DNA of 64,000 nt from Flavobacterium frigidimaris (GCA_900129595.1 FQWG01000013.1:62001-126000); one strand, 5' to 3'; positions 34,579-43,879 are shown, counted from the stretch's first letter. Notes: generated by a model not told the origin, from the sequence alone. A program made the numbers and translations.

Positions 34579-37500
34579 ATGGATAATAAGAAACTTATAC
34601 TCTCATTAGGATTTACACCTAAAGAAAATACCGTTGGGATTTTTCGAAAAAAATACTCTAACTCAAATAATTATGCTATTGAAATTGATTTTGAAAAAGA
34701 AATTATCAATTTTGGTAATAAAATAAAAGGAGAAAGTAAAACTACTCAAAATTTCTCTCAAGCTGAAAACTGGGTTGTTGTAGAATGTGTGGACAGATTA
34801 CTGGAAAAGGGATATCAGCCTCAAAATATTACTTTAGAAAAAACTTGGAAAACTGGACACGGTACAAGTGGAAGATTAGATATTTTGATTTCTAAAGAGG
34901 ATAATTCTGCCTATTTAATGATTGAATGCAAGACTTGGGGAGCTGAGTTTGAGAAAGAGCTTAAAAATTTAGAAAAAAACGGAGGTCAACTATTTACTTA
35001 TTTTCAACAAGACAAAAATGCTGATGTTCTAATGCTATATGCTTCAAAATTAGACGGTAAAAAGGTTGAGTATAAAAATACAATTGTAAAAATTGAAGAA
35101 GATTATCGCCAAGCGGGAAATGTGAAAGATTTCTTTGAGCGTTGGAATAAACTACCAAAGACAAATGGCGTTTTTGATAGTTGGGTATCGCCTTATGAAT
35201 TTCAAAGTAAGGCATTAACCAAAAATGATTTAAAAGTATTAAGGCAAGAAGACAGTAGTTTTATTTTCAATCGTTTCTTGGAAATATTAAGACATAATGT
35301 CGTTTCTGATAAGCCTAACGCTTTCAATAAAATATTTACACTTTTCCTCTGTAAAATTGTTGATGAAAACAGAAATACAAGTGATCAATTGCATTTCCAG
35401 TGGCTTGAAGGAGAAGATGATCATATTTCATTTCAAAAAAGACTAACTGATCTGTATAATAGAGGAATGCTTGAGCTTTTGGAAAAGAAGGTTACGGATG
35501 TAAGTGACAGCGAATTTGATAAGCAATTTTTACAAGTTGAATCTCAATACAAAGATAAATTCAAAGAAATTTTAACTGAAATACGTCTTAAAAAGAACAA
35601 TGAATTTGCAATTAAGGAAGTATATGATGATGCTTCTTTTGAGGAAAATGCAAAGGTAGTAAAAGAAGTGGTGGAACTACTTCAAGTATATCAAATACGC
35701 TATAATTACCGCCAACAGTTTTTAAGTGACTTTTTTGAATTACTTTTGACGACAGGATTGAAACAAGAATCTGGGCAGTTTTTTACACCAGTTCCTATTG
35801 CTCGATTTATAATTAAAAGTTTGCCGTTTCAAGAAATTACAGCTCAAAAAATTGAGGTTGGAAATAAAAATGACTTGCTACCGACAATAATTGATTATGC
35901 GGCAGGAAGTGGTCATTTTATCACAGAGTCAATGGAAGTAGTTCAAAATTACATTGACGGCCTAGATGAAAGTTCTTTTAGTCCTACTACCAAAAGAGCT
36001 ATTGAAAAATGGAAAGTTGACCAATTTGATTGGGCGGAGTCTTACGTTTATGGTATTGAAAAAGATTATCGACTTGTAAAAACAGCAAAAGTAAGTTGTT
36101 ATTTACACGGAGATGGTTTGGCTAAAGTCATTCACGGAGATGGTTTGGGTGATTTTGGAACTTCAAAAGAGTTTAAGGATTTATTGAAGGAGACCGACAA
36201 AACCTATCCGCAAGACAACAAGCAATTTGATGTTATAATCTCAAATCCACCTTATTCAGTTTCTGCTTTCAAGGGTTTGATGGATGAAGAAAAATCTAGG
36301 CTTGCATTTGATTTATACAATAGATTAACCGATCAAAGTTCTGAAATAGAATGTTTGTTTATTGAACGTACCAAACAACTATTAAAAGACGGAGGTGTTG
36401 CAGGAATCATTTTGCCAAGTAGTATTTTGAGTAATACTGGTATTTATACCCAGACAAGAGAAATCCTTTTAAAGTATTTTGAAATATTAGGTATTGCCGA
36501 ATTAGGTTCCAATACTTTTATGGCTACAGGAACAAATACCGTAACGTTGTTTTTAAGACGCAGAAATAATGCAGATGCATATAATATAGAAGAAGCGATT
36601 AAAAAGTGTTTTGTAAACTTGCAAGATGTAACTATAAACGGCATTGAAAAACCGCTTAAAAAATATGTAGCTCACGTTTGGGACTCCATTTCATTCGAAG
36701 ATTATAAAACACTGTTGCATAGATCGCCTAATAAGAACGTCGAGCAACACGAAATTTATAAGGAATATATCAAGAAAATAAAAGCCAAAAACGAACAGGA
36801 ACTTTGGACTGCTATTTTAGCTATCGAGCAAGATAAATTGCTTTATTTTATTTTGGCTTATCCTCAAAAATTAGTATTAGTAAAAACAGGCGAAAAAAAC
36901 GAAGAAAAACGATTTCTCGGTTACGAATTTAGTAACCGTAGAGGTAGTGAAGGTATTCACGCCATACAGCGAAGTAAAAGTATAGATGAATGTACTCAAT
37001 TGTTTGATGCCGATAGTTTTACTAATGCCGAAAAAGCGAGCACTTATATTTATAAAGCGTTTTTAGGGGAGTTTGATTTACAGTTTCCAGAAAATTTACA
37101 AAAAAATCTTAGCTATCATAATTTGGTAGATATGTTTACGTTTGACCGTGTGGACTTTGAAAAAAATATTTCGCTGTCCGTTAAAAAAAAAGTAAAAATT
37201 GAAAGTAAATGGGATGTGAGATCTCTTAAAGAATTTGTTGATCTTCAAAATGGATTTGCTTTTAAAAGTTCTGATTATATTGAAAAATCAGACACATTGA
37301 ATTTTAGACAAGCGAATATTAGACTTGGAGGTGTTTTAGATTTAGAATATAAAAAAACATTTCTTCCCGATGATTTTCAAAGAAAATATAAAGACTACCT
37401 TTTATGTGATAATGATGTGATTATAGCAATGACCGATATGAATAGTGAATTAAATTTACTTGCAATACCTACGGTTTTTAAAAATAATACAGGTAATAGT

Positions 37501-38349
37501 TTTTTATTAAACCAGCGAGTAGGTAAGTTTATTAATTTTGATTTAAAGGTTATCTCTCCCAATTATTTAAATATAATTTTAAAATCAAGTATTAGTCGAG
37601 AACAGCTTAAACGATTAGGTTTTGGAAGTGTTCAATATAACATATCAAAAACTGATTTATTGGATTTTAAAATTCCAGTACCACCGCTTAAAATTCAAGA
37701 AAAAATAGTTTCTGAAATTGAAGTGTTGGAAATGCAAGAGCAAAAAGCGAATGAAAGAATCTCAGAATTAAGAGAAAATATTAAAAACATAATTGGTGCA
37801 GTTAAGGGAGATAGTAAAAAACTGCGTGATTTATGTGATTTTTCTAGTAAAAGGATTAGTTCCTCGTTATTAACTTCAAAAAATTATATTGGAGTTGATA
37901 ATATGTTACAAAATATGGCAGGTAAAATTGATTCTAATTTTGTACCAGATGCTGGAACGTCAACAGCGTATAACATTGGAGATGTTTTATTGTCTAATAT
38001 TAGACCGTATTTAAAAAAGATATGGTTTGCAGATAATGATGGAGGTAGTTCAAATGATGTGTTAGTATTCCAAGCAGCATCTGAAAATATTGATTCGAAA
38101 TACATCTATTATACTTTAAAACAAGATGAGTTTTTTGACTATGAAATGCAAAAACCCAAAGGTTTGAAAATGCCAAGAGGTGACAAGCAACACATTATGG
38201 ATTATAGAATAGCTCTACCTTGTTTAGCTGAACAGCAAGCTATTGTTACTCAAGTTGACAAAATTGAAGATAAAATAACTGATTTAGAAAAACAAATTAG
38301 CTTAATGCCAAAACAAAAAGAAGTTATTTTAAAGGCGTATTTGATGTAA
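34579..38349 (+). CDS. single-chain restriction-modification enzyme (nuclease, N6-methyltransferase, two specificity domains)
   Basis: 1256 residues. Residues 1-200 carry a PD-(D/E)xK nuclease: GRLDILIS (Asp101) and MIECK (Glu116, Lys118). A helical linker leads to a gamma-type N6-adenine methyltransferase with DYAAGSGHF (439-447) and NPPY (556-559). Two HsdS-like target domains follow: about 865-1060, starting WDVRSLKEFVDLQNGFAF and ending in a PPLKIQEKI coiled coil, and about 1070-1256 ending in EQQAIVTQVDKIEDKI. All three functions in one chain is type IIG/IIB-like rather than type I. Two half-sites with a gap would be expected as target. Five bases after its regulator gene. Confidence 0.85.
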   Translation: MDNKKLILSLGFTPKENTVGIFRKKYSNSNNYAIEIDFEKEIINFGNKIKGESKTTQNFSQAENWVVVECVDRLLEKGYQPQNITLEKTWKTGHGTSGRLDILISKEDNSAYLMIECKTWGAEFEKELKNLEKNGGQLFTYFQQDKNADVLMLYASKLDGKKVEYKNTIVKIEEDYRQAGNVKDFFERWNKLPKTNGVFDSWVSPYEFQSKALTKNDLKVLRQEDSSFIFNRFLEILRHNVVSDKPNAFNKIFTLFLCKIVDENRNTSDQLHFQWLEGEDDHISFQKRLTDLYNRGMLELLEKKVTDVSDSEFDKQFLQVESQYKDKFKEILTEIRLKKNNEFAIKEVYDDASFEENAKVVKEVVELLQVYQIRYNYRQQFLSDFFELLLTTGLKQESGQFFTPVPIARFIIKSLPFQEITAQKIEVGNKNDLLPTIIDYAAGSGHFITESMEVVQNYIDGLDESSFSPTTKRAIEKWKVDQFDWAESYVYGIEKDYRLVKTAKVSCYLHGDGLAKVIHGDGLGDFGTSKEFKDLLKETDKTYPQDNKQFDVIISNPPYSVSAFKGLMDEEKSRLAFDLYNRLTDQSSEIECLFIERTKQLLKDGGVAGIILPSSILSNTGIYTQTREILLKYFEILGIAELGSNTFMATGTNTVTLFLRRRNNADAYNIEEAIKKCFVNLQDVTINGIEKPLKKYVAHVWDSISFEDYKTLLHRSPNKNVEQHEIYKEYIKKIKAKNEQELWTAILAIEQDKLLYFILAYPQKLVLVKTGEKNEEKRFLGYEFSNRRGSEGIHAIQRSKSIDECTQLFDADSFTNAEKASTYIYKAFLGEFDLQFPENLQKNLSYHNLVDMFTFDRVDFEKNISLSVKKKVKIESKWDVRSLKEFVDLQNGFAFKSSDYIEKSDTLNFRQANIRLGGVLDLEYKKTFLPDDFQRKYKDYLLCDNDVIIAMTDMNSELNLLAIPTVFKNNTGNSFLLNQRVGKFINFDLKVISPNYLNIILKSSISREQLKRLGFGSVQYNISKTDLLDFKIPVPPLKIQEKIVSEIEVLEMQEQKANERISELRENIKNIIGAVKGDSKKLRDLCDFSSKRISSSLLTSKNYIGVDNMLQNMAGKIDSNFVPDAGTSTAYNIGDVLLSNIRPYLKKIWFADNDGGSSNDVLVFQAASENIDSKYIYYTLKQDEFFDYEMQKPKGLKMPRGDKQHIMDYRIALPCLAEQQAIVTQVDKIEDKITDLEKQISLMPKQKEVILKAYLM

Positions 38350-38492
38350 TGTCAACCACCATAGCTACTGCAACGGATTTGAATATTAGAGATAATGGCA
38401 ATAAAATTATAGAAAAAAAATATTTCTATTTACCAATCATAAATTATAAAGCTCGCATTTGGCGGGCTTTTATATTTTATTTCTTATCCTGA
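38349..38492 (+). CDS. short ORF overlapping the R-M stop codon
   Basis: 47 codons, start and previous stop overlap in TAATG. Begins MSTTIATATDLNIRDNGNK, then becomes Tyr/Phe-rich and runs through the terminator hairpin. Probably the first 15-20 codons of a lost downstream gene. Low confidence. Confidence 0.2.
   Translation: MSTTIATATDLNIRDNGNKIIEKKYFYLPIINYKARIWRAFIFYFLS
38448..38476 (+). terminator. terminator of the R-M operon
   Basis: AAAGCTCGC (38448-38456) pairs with GCGGGCTTT (38462-38470), one G-T pair, followed by a T-rich run. Confidence 0.6.
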
Positions 38493-38515
38493 AAAAAGTT
38501 ATCAGCAAATAATAA

Positions 38516-38535
38516 ACGGCAACGAAAACGGCAAC
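38516..38535. repeat. GGCAAC arm-type repeats (right end)
   Basis: ACGGCAACGAAAACGGCAAC, identical to 22225-22244 near the other end, 9 bp inside the right att repeat block. Two GGCAAC copies at 12-bp spacing. Confidence 0.6.
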
Positions 38536-38543
38536 TAAAAAAC

Positions 38544-38592
38544 AAAAAGCCTGTAAACATTGAGTTTACAGGCTTTTTTGTGGAGTCGCCGG
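38544..38592. repeat. right attachment-site repeat, includes the ssrA 3' end and terminator
   Basis: Counterpart of 22056-22104. The 29-bp exact part is 38564-38592; its last 12 bases are the 3' end of the tmRNA. The hairpin has T runs on both strands and so also acts as the tmRNA terminator. Confidence 0.9.
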
Positions 38593-38974
38593 GAATCGAA
38601 CCCGGGTCCAAACAAGCAACTAAAGAGCTTTCTACACGTTTATTTCCTGATTGGATTTTCGTTGTTGAGCTAGGTCAGGAACAACCACTCAACACTTATC
38701 TTCTTAATTTCGATCTCCACCCGAAGCTCATGGAAATCTAGGTTTATTTTTACGGTTCTCCTGGACTGACCGCCACAAACCAAGGCTTTCAAGGAGAATC
38801 CAGCTTTCCTATCTGATAGGAACGTGGCTTAATCTTACTATAATTCGGATTATGCAGCTAAAGCGTAGTTATTTTCGCCGTGTAAAATTGTAAGATCTTA
38901 TATTTACGAGCAAGGTCTCAATGCTCGACGTGCTTACTTTCCAATTCGACTTGCTGTCAAAACCAGTCGACCCC
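38581..38974 (-). ncRNA. ssrA: transfer-messenger RNA (tmRNA)
   Basis: The 5' end GGGGTCG (38974 down) pairs with CGACTCC at the 3' end (38582-38588), giving the tRNA-like acceptor stem. A T-arm GGTTCGATTCC is at 38591-38603 and the GGTTTTGACAGC start is typical. The tag frame (38850-38879, minus) reads GENNYALAA then TAA. CCA is not encoded. About 394 nt. Rescues stalled ribosomes with SmpB. The element has integrated at its 3' end and kept a working copy. Confidence 0.95.
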
Positions 38975-39041
38975 AAAAATGAGTTTGCAAATTTATACTA
39001 TTTGAAGTTAGTTTTGTAATAAATTTTAGAGAAAAATAATA

Positions 39042-40247
39042 TTATTCTTCATCTTTAAAATTAAACGGATAATCACCAAAGATGGGAGCCAGTTTACGAA
39101 CCGCATACGTATTTCTCGTCATTTTATTTGATAAAGCAATTATGGTAACATTTTCTTTTTGCAGCGGAATATAAGATGAGGTATTTCCATGCCACCAGCC
39201 ATTGTGAAAATAAAAATTCTGTCCGGTTTCCCAATTGATCATTCTGATTCCTAAGCCGTAATTTTTTGTTCCCTTTCTCTCATTACTATAACCCGTATAA
39301 ACTTGTTTTAGAAGTTCCGGTTTCAGAAAACCCGGAGCATTTCTTGCCCTGTCAAATTTTAATAAATCACGAGGAGTAGAGTAGATGTTTTTGTCACCAT
39401 AAACACAATCCAGATAATCAAAACCAATTTCGACACCATTGCCTTTATAAGACGGAACAATTTTTTTTCTGTCTTTTTCAGTATCCAAAACAAAAGTATT
39501 GGACATTCCTAAAGGTTTGAAAATCATTTGCGTCATCGCTTCTTTATAAGTCAGTCCCGTTATCTTCTCGATAATAAGTGCCAGCATTGCATAATTGGTA
39601 TTGCAATAGCTAAAACGAGTACCTGTTCTTGATTCCAGACCAATATCTTTAGTGGCAAGGATATTGAGAATATCTTTATTGGTCAATTGATTGTGTCTGT
39701 CCCAAACTGATTTATCACGATCGGTAAAATAAGCGTAATTACGCATTCCACTGCGGTGGCTAAGCAGCATTCTTACGGTACAATCCGGGTAAGGAAAAGT
39801 TTTCAGGATCGTATTTACTTTTTGATCCAAATCCAATTTGCCGGCATTCACCAATTTTAAAACAGCCGTTGCAGTTAGAACCTTACTTACTGACGCAATA
39901 TGAAGCGGAGTATTGGCAGTAATTGTTGTGCCTTCATTTTTGTTGGCATAACCATTATATCTTTCAAAAATAATCTGACCATTTCTAGCGACTAAAAATC
40001 CGCCATTCATCGTGTTGTTTGGCCAGGTTTTATTATAAAAATGATTTATTCTTCCGGTTACTGAATTTATGTAAGCTTGACTAAGTCTTTTTTCAGGACC
40101 TAAAGGCTTCATCTTAGGTAAGGTGTCTTCTATTGCAGCCTCTTCTTTATTTGTTGTGTTTTTATCTTTTCCACATGACCCTAAAACTAAAATTAGGAAA
40201 AGTATTTGTGGTATATTTGTCTTTTTAAGGAAGCTCATTTTCATCAT
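39042..40247 (-). CDS. serine hydrolase, beta-lactamase class C family lipoprotein
   Basis: 401 residues. Lipoprotein signal with LVLGSCGK lipobox. Active-site motifs are in order: SVSK (Ser-x-x-Lys), YCN in FSYCNTNY (Tyr-x-Asn) and HNGWWHG as the third box. Related proteins are D-aminopeptidases, esterases or penicillin-binding-like enzymes, so the substrate is unknown. Met at residues 1, 2 and 4 leave the start uncertain by a few bases. Stands alone between ssrA and the next divergent gene. Confidence 0.8.
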   Translation of the reverse strand: MMKMSFLKKTNIPQILFLILVLGSCGKDKNTTNKEEAAIEDTLPKMKPLGPEKRLSQAYINSVTGRINHFYNKTWPNNTMNGGFLVARNGQIIFERYNGYANKNEGTTITANTPLHIASVSKVLTATAVLKLVNAGKLDLDQKVNTILKTFPYPDCTVRMLLSHRSGMRNYAYFTDRDKSVWDRHNQLTNKDILNILATKDIGLESRTGTRFSYCNTNYAMLALIIEKITGLTYKEAMTQMIFKPLGMSNTFVLDTEKDRKKIVPSYKGNGVEIGFDYLDCVYGDKNIYSTPRDLLKFDRARNAPGFLKPELLKQVYTGYSNERKGTKNYGLGIRMINWETGQNFYFHNGWWHGNTSSYIPLQKENVTIIALSNKMTRNTYAVRKLAPIFGDYPFNFKDEE

Positions 40248-40424
40248 TCTTTAAAAACAAATATATAGAATTCAATATTTATGTTTTGCCTTTTTTTAGT
40301 CATTGCAAAGCTTGTTTTAACAAAAAATTAAGACTTTGTTTAATTAGTTGTTTGTTAGTCAGCTAGTAATGATTTTGAAACATTCTGAATTGTATTTTAA
40401 CAACAAAAATTTAACTAAATTTGT

Positions 40425-40432
40425 TATATTTG
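40425..40432 (+). promoter_or_regulatory. -7 element upstream of the dehydrogenase gene
   Basis: TATATTTG matches TAnnTTTG, 52 bp before the start at 40485. No clear -33 partner. Confidence 0.4.
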
Positions 40433-40484
40433 AAACAAAATGAGTCTTAAAAGTTATATTAATAATATTTTAATCTGCATATAA

Positions 40485-41687
40485 ATGAAATTTGGAATTA
40501 TTAAGGAAAGAAAAAATCCACCGGACAGACGTGTTGTATTTTCACCAAATGAACTTACTAAACTCAAGCAAACGTATCATGATGCTGCCGTTGTGGTAGA
40601 AAGTTCAGATATTAGGATTTTTTCGGATGTTCAATATCAAAGTATGGGAATCACTGTTGCAGATGATGTCTCTGATTGTGATGTTTTATTTGGAGTGAAA
40701 GAAGTTCCTGTAGAAAATCTGATTCCCGAGAAAGCGTATTTCTTTTTTTCTCATACGATAAAAAAACAGCCTTATAATCAGAAATTGTTAAAAGCAATTT
40801 TAGAAAAAAATATCGACTTATATGATCATGAAACGATTGTCGACGATCAGAATCGCCGTTTAATTGGTTTTGGGAAATATGCAGGAATGGTTGGTGTGTA
40901 TAACGGAATTCGTGCGTTTGGAATAAAGTTTGAATTGTTTAAACTGCCAAAAGCAGAAACTCTTGCGGGTAAAGATGCGTTAATCATGCATTTGAAGCGT
41001 ATTAATTTGCCGGCTCTAAAATTTGTAGTAACCGGAACAGGAAAAGTAGGTAGCGGAGCCAAAGAAATTCTGGATGCTATTAAAGTAAAAGAAATTACGG
41101 TCGAGAATTATTTAACTAAAAATTATACCCAGCCCGTTTATGTTCAGTTGGATGTTTTAGAGTACAATAAACGAATTGATGGTAAAGTGATCGATTTTAG
41201 AGATTTTCTGGCACATCCTGACGAATACGTTTCTGATTTTGAAAAGTTTACTAAAGTATCGGATATTTATTTTGCCGGACATTTTTATGGTGCTGGTGCC
41301 CCGATGATTTTAACGAGAGAAATGCTGAATGCAAGTGACTGCAAACTAAAAGTTGTTGCTGATATCTCTTGTGATGTAAATGGCCCGATTGCATGTACCG
41401 TTCGTTCTTCGACAATTGAGGAACCTATCTATGGCTATTTTCCTTTAGAAGACAGAGAGGTTGAGGTATTTCATCCTGCAGCAGTTGTAGTCATGGCGGT
41501 TGATAATTTGCCATGCGAAATCCCAAAAGACGCCAGTGAAGGTTTTGGGGAACAATTTATGGAGCACGTAATTCCAGCTTTCTTCAATGGAGATAAAGAC
41601 GGAATCCTGCAACGTGCCAAAATAACGGATAAAGGAAAATTAACTGAAAGATTCAGTTATTTACAAGATTACGTAGACGGGAAATAG
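40485..41687 (+). CDS. NAD(P)-dependent dehydrogenase of the alanine dehydrogenase/PNT type
   Basis: 400 residues. The N-terminal domain starts KFGIIKERKNPPDRRV, as in the alanine dehydrogenase/transhydrogenase/saccharopine dehydrogenase group, and residues near 185-195 hold a Rossmann loop VTGTGKVGSGA. DISCDVNGPI and the substrate-site FSHT block recall lysine-forming saccharopine dehydrogenases more than alanine dehydrogenase. The exact substrate cannot be set from sequence. Single gene with terminator. Confidence 0.7.
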   Translation: MKFGIIKERKNPPDRRVVFSPNELTKLKQTYHDAAVVVESSDIRIFSDVQYQSMGITVADDVSDCDVLFGVKEVPVENLIPEKAYFFFSHTIKKQPYNQKLLKAILEKNIDLYDHETIVDDQNRRLIGFGKYAGMVGVYNGIRAFGIKFELFKLPKAETLAGKDALIMHLKRINLPALKFVVTGTGKVGSGAKEILDAIKVKEITVENYLTKNYTQPVYVQLDVLEYNKRIDGKVIDFRDFLAHPDEYVSDFEKFTKVSDIYFAGHFYGAGAPMILTREMLNASDCKLKVVADISCDVNGPIACTVRSSTIEEPIYGYFPLEDREVEVFHPAAVVVMAVDNLPCEIPKDASEGFGEQFMEHVIPAFFNGDKDGILQRAKITDKGKLTERFSYLQDYVDGK

Positions 41688-41730
41688 GAGGAAGTTATGA
41701 GTTATGAATTGTAACTTTTAGAAATAATAA

Positions 41731-41763
41731 AAAAGCAGAAGATTTTTTTAATCTTCTGCTTTT
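41731..41763. terminator. bidirectional terminator between dehydrogenase and fumarase
   Basis: AAAAGCAGAAGAT (41731-41743) and ATCTTCTGCTTTT (41751-41763), perfect, with T runs on both strands. Flanked by a longer inverted pair of the GTTATGAGTTAT type, so the whole stretch from 41695 to 41795 can fold. Confidence 0.8.
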
Positions 41764-41801
41764 TTACTTTAACTCATAACTTATAACTCATAACTTTTTT
41801 T

Positions 41802-43187
41802 TTAAACCATTTCCTCCGGTTTTACCCATGCATCAAAGTCTTCGGGCGATACATATCCTAAACGAACGGCTTCGTCTTTAAGAGTTGTTCCGTTTTTGTG
41901 TGCGGTTTGAGCAATTTCGGCGGCTTTATAATAGCCAATTTTTGTGTTTAAAGCGGTAACTAACATCAGGGAATTGTCTACCAATTCTTTGATGCGTTTA
42001 TAGTTGGGCTCGATTCCCTGAGCGCAATGTTCGTCGAATGAAACGCAGGCATCTCCTAGTAACCTTGCTGATTGAAGGAAATTTGCAGCCATTACAGGTT
42101 TAAAAACGTTTAATTCATAATGCCCTTGCATTCCGCCAACGGCAATTGCCATGTCGTTTCCGATAACTTGTGCGCAAACCATTGTTAAGGCCTCACATTG
42201 TGTAGGGTTTACTTTTCCCGGCATGATGGATGATCCCGGTTCGTTTTCAGGAATGTGAATTTCACCAATTCCGGAACGAGGACCTGAAGCCAGCATTCTA
42301 ATATCGTTTGCTATCTTATTAAGCGAAACGGCCAATTGTTTCAAAGCACCGTGAGTTTCTACAATAGCATCGTGTGCTGCTAATGCTTCAAATTTATTTT
42401 CTGCGGTAACGAAAGGCAAGTTGGTGAATTTTGCGATGTACTCAGCAACTTTTACGTCGTATCCTTTTGGAGTGTTTAGCCCGGTTCCTACTGCGGTTCC
42501 GCCAAGAGCAATTTCGGATAAATGGGCTAAAGTGTTTTTAAGTGCTTTTAGTCCAAAAGACAATTGAGCGGCATATCCTGAAATTTCCTGTCCAAGAGTT
42601 AGAGGAGTTGCATCCATGAGATGTGTACGTCCAATTTTTACCACGTCTTTAAATTCGGCTGCTTTTGCTGCTAAAGTGGCGTGTAGTTTTTCTACTCCCG
42701 GAATAGTAGTTTCAATAACCATTTTGTAAGCTGCAATGTGCATCGCTGTTGGAAAAGTATCGTTTGATGATTGTGATTTGTTGACATCATCATTGGCTTT
42801 GATAAAAGGTTCGCCTTCGCCAATATTGAAGCCTTTTAAAACTTGTGCGCGATTGGCAACAACTTCGTTCACGTTCATATTGCTTTGTGTTCCTGATCCT
42901 GTTTGCCAAATCACTAATGGAAATTCATTCTTTAATTGTCCGGCAAGAATTTCGTCGCAAACTGCTGCAATCGCATCGCGTTTTTCGGCAGGAAGAATGC
43001 CTAAGTCTGCATTGGCATAAGCGGCTGCTTTTTTTAGATAAGCAAAGCCTTCAATGATTTCTTGTGGCATAGAGGCTGAAGCTCCAATTTTAAAATTGTT
43101 TCTCGAACGCTCTGTTTGTGCGCCCCAGTATTTGTCTGCCGGGACTTGTACTTCGCCCATAGTGTCTTTCTCTATTCTGTATTTCAT
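41802..43187 (-). CDS. fumC: class II fumarate hydratase
   Basis: 461 residues, normal for FumC. Start KYRIEKDTMGEVQVP with KYWGAQTERSRNNF, GSGTQSNMNVNEV, and the family signature GSSIMPGKVNPTQ (catalytic Ser loop). Cytosolic, iron-independent; hydrates fumarate to malate in the TCA cycle (EC 4.2.1.2). Ends in DAWVKPEEMV, as in other flavobacteria. Confidence 0.97.
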   Translation of the reverse strand: MKYRIEKDTMGEVQVPADKYWGAQTERSRNNFKIGASASMPQEIIEGFAYLKKAAAYANADLGILPAEKRDAIAAVCDEILAGQLKNEFPLVIWQTGSGTQSNMNVNEVVANRAQVLKGFNIGEGEPFIKANDDVNKSQSSNDTFPTAMHIAAYKMVIETTIPGVEKLHATLAAKAAEFKDVVKIGRTHLMDATPLTLGQEISGYAAQLSFGLKALKNTLAHLSEIALGGTAVGTGLNTPKGYDVKVAEYIAKFTNLPFVTAENKFEALAAHDAIVETHGALKQLAVSLNKIANDIRMLASGPRSGIGEIHIPENEPGSSIMPGKVNPTQCEALTMVCAQVIGNDMAIAVGGMQGHYELNVFKPVMAANFLQSARLLGDACVSFDEHCAQGIEPNYKRIKELVDNSLMLVTALNTKIGYYKAAEIAQTAHKNGTTLKDEAVRLGYVSPEDFDAWVKPEEMV

Positions 43188-43296
43188 GATGTATATGTGT
43201 TTGTTGTTTGTTGTTTGTTGTTTCTGCGAGTAGTATTATAATGAAAGCTGAAAACTTAACGTATAGCTAAAAACGAATGCTTCTTATGAAAACTGG

Positions 43297-43388
43297 TTTT
43301 TAGCCCCGATAGTAGCGAAAATCTTTTATTTTTTTTCTTTAGAAAAATAAAAGATTGCAGCGAATAGCGGGAAATAGCTCCTAAAAAT
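43297..43388. repeat. palindromic intergenic repeat of Flavobacterium type
   Basis: A long imperfect palindrome centred near 43340. TTTTAGCCCCGATAGTAGCG and AAAATCTTTTATTTTT pair with AAAAATAAAAGATT and GCAGCGAATAGCGGG. I recall related elements as common between flavobacterial genes (REP-like). It fills most of the gap between fumC and the next small gene. Confidence 0.6.
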
Positions 43389-43558
43389 ACTCATGTTCTT
43401 ATAATTTAGCTAGTTAAATAATAATCGGAAAAGTCCCTTATTTAAAATGAGTTTAAATATACGGATTATTGTGATTTTATGAAAATTGATTTGGATTTTA
43501 TTGGTAAGGAAAAATATAAGACTTACATTTGTCATTACATTCAAAAATTCCGGAAAAC

Positions 43559-43735
43559 ATGTTTGAATTTTCACAGTACTTAGGTTTTTTACTTTTCTTG
43601 ACCATACTAACTATAGGGTTTTGGTTGATGTTTTTCTTAGTTGGTTTCGTATCTTATTGGGTTACGGGAGCTAGCTGGGAACTTATCAAAGAGAAAAGAG
43701 CAAAGAAAAGACAAGAACAATCAGTTAAATATTAA
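43559..43735 (+). CDS. small membrane protein
   Basis: 58 residues from the ATG at 43559. A TTG start 30 bases upstream is less likely. One or two membrane segments (about residues 6-38) and a very basic C-terminus (KEKRAKKRQEQ), so inner membrane with cytoplasmic tail. Followed directly by a strong terminator. Unknown function. Confidence 0.6.
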   Translation: MFEFSQYLGFLLFLTILTIGFWLMFFLVGFVSYWVTGASWELIKEKRAKKRQEQSVKY

Positions 43736-43750
43736 TTAATTGATTTCAAT

Positions 43751-43780
43751 AAAAAAGGACTCGTTTACGAGTCCTTTTTT
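43751..43780 (+). terminator. terminator of the small membrane protein gene
   Basis: AAAAAAGGACTCG (43751-43763) and CGAGTCCTTTTTT (43768-43780), perfect 13-bp arms and a 4-base loop. Confidence 0.9.
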
Positions 43781-43808
43781 TATGCAAAAGATCTAATCAA
43801 ATTGCAAG

Positions 43809-43859
43809 AAAAAATCCAAATTCCAATTTATTACTGAGTAATTGGAATTTGGATTTTTT
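43809..43859. terminator. bidirectional terminator after the TonB-type receptor gene
   Basis: Perfect 20-bp arms (43809-43828 and 43840-43859) around an 11-base loop, with A and T runs outside. The AATCCAAATTCCAA core is shared with the hairpin at 48894-48937. Confidence 0.8.
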
Positions 43860-43879
43860 TATTTTGGAATTTAACTTAA

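Larger units (their letters stand above)
22056..38592. mobile_element. integrative mobilizable element in the tmRNA gene
   Basis: Bounded by direct repeats at the ssrA 3' end (unit length 16,488 bp). Carries integrase at one end, excisionase-like protein, replication-type genes, relaxase, coupling protein and a restriction-modification cargo at the other end. No VirB/Tra mating-pore genes except one TraO homologue, so it probably needs a helper conjugative element for transfer. Confidence 0.85.
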
